From contig JAQXNQ010000040.1 of assembly GCA_029098085.1 (NCBI GenBank), positions 1 through 6,327 of the forward strand: 6,327 nucleotides of DNA, given 5' to 3'. Made by a program: the position numbers and the translations under genes. Shown in pieces: positions 5,559-6,327 of the stretch (position 1 is its first letter; each line of letters starts with the position of its first letter). The stretch comes from Oscillospiraceae bacterium (GTDB lineage Bacteria; Bacillota; Clostridia; Oscillospirales; Ruminococcaceae). The notes below the pieces were generated by a model. The model saw nothing but the letters and a program-made list of their open reading frames with translations. It made no database searches and was not told the origin of the DNA.

Positions 5559-5597
5559 CCGGTCAGAGCGGACAGACAGGTCTGTCAAGCTGACCGG
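5559..5597 (+). promoter_or_regulatory. 39-bp imperfect dyad just upstream of the ABC gene ribosome binding site
   Basis: The outer arms CCGGTCAG (5559-5566) and CTGACCGG (5590-5597) are perfect complements. The inner arms GACAGAC (5571-5577) and GTCTGTC (5580-5586) are also perfect. They are separated by a small 4x3 internal loop, with a 2-base loop at the centre. No T-run follows, so it is not a terminator. It could be an RNA hairpin acting on translation or processing, or a DNA operator. Fifteen pairs in 39 bases is hard to explain by chance even at this GC content. Confidence 0.6.
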
Positions 5598-5619
5598 ACG
5601 AACAGTAAGGAGGTAAACT

Positions 5620-6327
5620 TTGATCCAGGTACAGCATCTGACCAAGACCTTCCGGGTTGCCCGGAGGAGCGGCGGTATGAAGGCCGCCGCAAAAGCCCTG
5701 TTCCGGCGGGAGTATGAAACCATCACCGCCCTCAATGACATCAGCTTCACCATCGGCGACGGAGAGATGGTGGGCTACATCGGCCCCAACGGCGCCGGAA
5801 AAAGCAGCACCATCAAGGTGCTTTCCGGCATCCTGACCCCCGACAGCGGCAGCTGCGTCATCAACGGCCGCACCCCCTGGCTGGACCGGGTGGGCCATGT
5901 GCGGGAAATCGGCGTGGTCTTCGGCCAGCGCTCCCAGCTGTGGTGGGATGTGCCGGTGGTGGATTCCTTTGAGCTGATCCGGGACATCTACAAAATTCCC
6001 GAAGCCGTCTACCGCCGCAATGTAAGCGAGCTGACTGAGCTTCTGCACCTCGAGAAGATTCTGAAAACTCCCACCCGTCAGCTTTCCCTGGGCCAGCGGA
6101 TGCGCTGCGAAATCGCCGCTTCCCTGCTCCACGATCCCAAGACCCTGTTCCTGGACGAGCCTACCATCGGACTGGACGCGGTGTCCAAAATCGCCGTGCG
6201 GGACTTTATCCGCACCCTCAACCGGGAAAAGAAAACCACCGTCATTCTGACCACCCACGACATGCAGGACATCGAGGCGCTCACCGAGCGGATCATCCTC
6301 ATCGGCAAGGGCAAAATCCTGCTGGAC
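5620..6327 (+). CDS. ABC-2 type exporter, ATP-binding subunit (partial, runs off the window)
   Basis: The first 236 residues are present and the frame is open to the last base. This is a cytosolic ATPase that would drive a separate membrane permease. Motifs are in order and intact: Walker A GPNGAGKS (55-62), Q-loop in FGQRSQLWWD (101-110), signature LSLGQ (155-159, replacing LSGGQ), Walker B LFLDEP (176-181, catalytic Glu180), D-loop GLDA and H-loop His213 in TTHD. The RSQLWWD segment and a roughly 20-residue basic insert before the core (about 13-32) recall the COG4586 group, related to DrrA-type exporters. In that group permease genes usually follow, but they are beyond this window. The substrate is unknown. 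The start is TTG, 6 nt after AAGGAGG; the first in-frame ATG is 19 codons later and would cut into the first beta-strand region. Expression probably depends on the structured leader. Confidence 0.92.
   Translation, partial: MIQVQHLTKTFRVARRSGGMKAAAKALFRREYETITALNDISFTIGDGEMVGYIGPNGAGKSSTIKVLSGILTPDSGSCVINGRTPWLDRVGHVREIGVVFGQRSQLWWDVPVVDSFELIRDIYKIPEAVYRRNVSELTELLHLEKILKTPTRQLSLGQRMRCEIAASLLHDPKTLFLDEPTIGLDAVSKIAVRDFIRTLNREKKTTVILTTHDMQDIEALTERIILIGKGKILLD

Larger units (their letters stand above)
5347..5619 (+). ncRNA. Highly structured leader (or short RNA plus leader) before the ABC ATPase gene
   Basis: This stretch holds no convincing gene but a run of inverted repeats. CGGGCCG/CGGCCCG (5370-5376 with 5382-5388) comes first, then the long terminator hairpin (5396-5444). 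Next is a perfect palindrome TGTCCGGACA (5447-5456), followed by GGACAGCC/GGCTGTCC (5481-5488 with 5507-5514) enclosing palindrome TGCCGGCA. A palindrome CCGCCGGCGG (5535-5544) and a two-part hairpin (5559-5597) ending 10 nt before the Shine-Dalgarno sequence complete the set. GGACAG recurs at 5452, 5481 and 5570 and could each compete for CTGTCC at 5509-5514, so alternative folds are possible. I see no match to T-box, guanidine, SAM, fluoride or other riboswitch cores that I know. Either the leader attenuates the transporter gene, or 5347-5444 is a separate RNA of about 98 nt. Confidence 0.5.

Noticed and set aside
5347..5619. A known riboswitch or T-box in the ABC gene leader.
   Set aside because: I looked for the T-box specifier/antiterminator motif and for the conserved cores of guanidine, fluoride, ZTP, SAM, c-di-GMP and preQ1 riboswitches and saw none. 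An Infernal search against Rfam would settle it.
5563..6258. A 231-codon open frame on the minus strand opposite the ABC ATPase.
   Set aside because: All ABC motifs lie on the plus strand in one unbroken frame with a good ribosome binding site. The antisense frame also runs into the hairpin leader.
1..6327. CRISPR arrays, insertion sequences, prophage attachment sites or tandem repeats.
   Set aside because: No regularly spaced repeats, transposase fragments or terminal inverted repeats were found. The tRNA 3' ends are not repeated elsewhere in the window, so there is no sign of integration.

Overview
The window looks like a chromosomal segment of a GC-rich, spore-forming Clostridia member, most likely in the Oscillospirales/Ruminococcaceae. 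Three observations support this: a spoIVB sporulation protease, a PPi-type phosphofructokinase of the clostridial kind, and strong AGGAGG-type ribosome binding sites with several TTG starts. The genus is an inference; nothing here fixes it.

Positions 1-4546 hold four minus-strand genes. Read in the direction of transcription they are an acyltransferase-like protein (4546-3665), a membrane protein with a signal-peptidase fold that appears to have lost its catalytic residues (3581-2727), a pyrophosphate-type phosphofructokinase (2642-1428) and SpoIVB (1220-30). Sigma-A-type promoters are visible before the first two genes, intrinsic terminators follow the second and third, and a forespore (sigma-F/sigma-G-like) promoter precedes spoIVB. 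The neighbours have no obvious shared pathway: housekeeping metabolism and sporulation sit side by side as separate transcription units.

Positions 4547-5193 are a divergent promoter region and a five-gene tRNA operon on the plus strand, in the order Val(TAC), Asp(GTC), Phe(GAA), Gly(GCC), Cys(GCA). The operon has a perfect consensus promoter with an A-rich upstream tract and a 13-bp terminator hairpin. All five tRNAs have an encoded CCA end.

Positions 5194-6327 hold a second plus-strand unit. A near-consensus promoter at 5312-5340 is followed by a leader of about 270 nt packed with hairpins, including a long intrinsic terminator. After it comes the first 236 codons of an ABC-2 type exporter ATPase, which runs off the window. 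The leader looks like an attenuator or a short independent RNA. It and the inactive-looking signal peptidase homologue are the most interesting parts of the window; I recognised no known riboswitch class in the leader.
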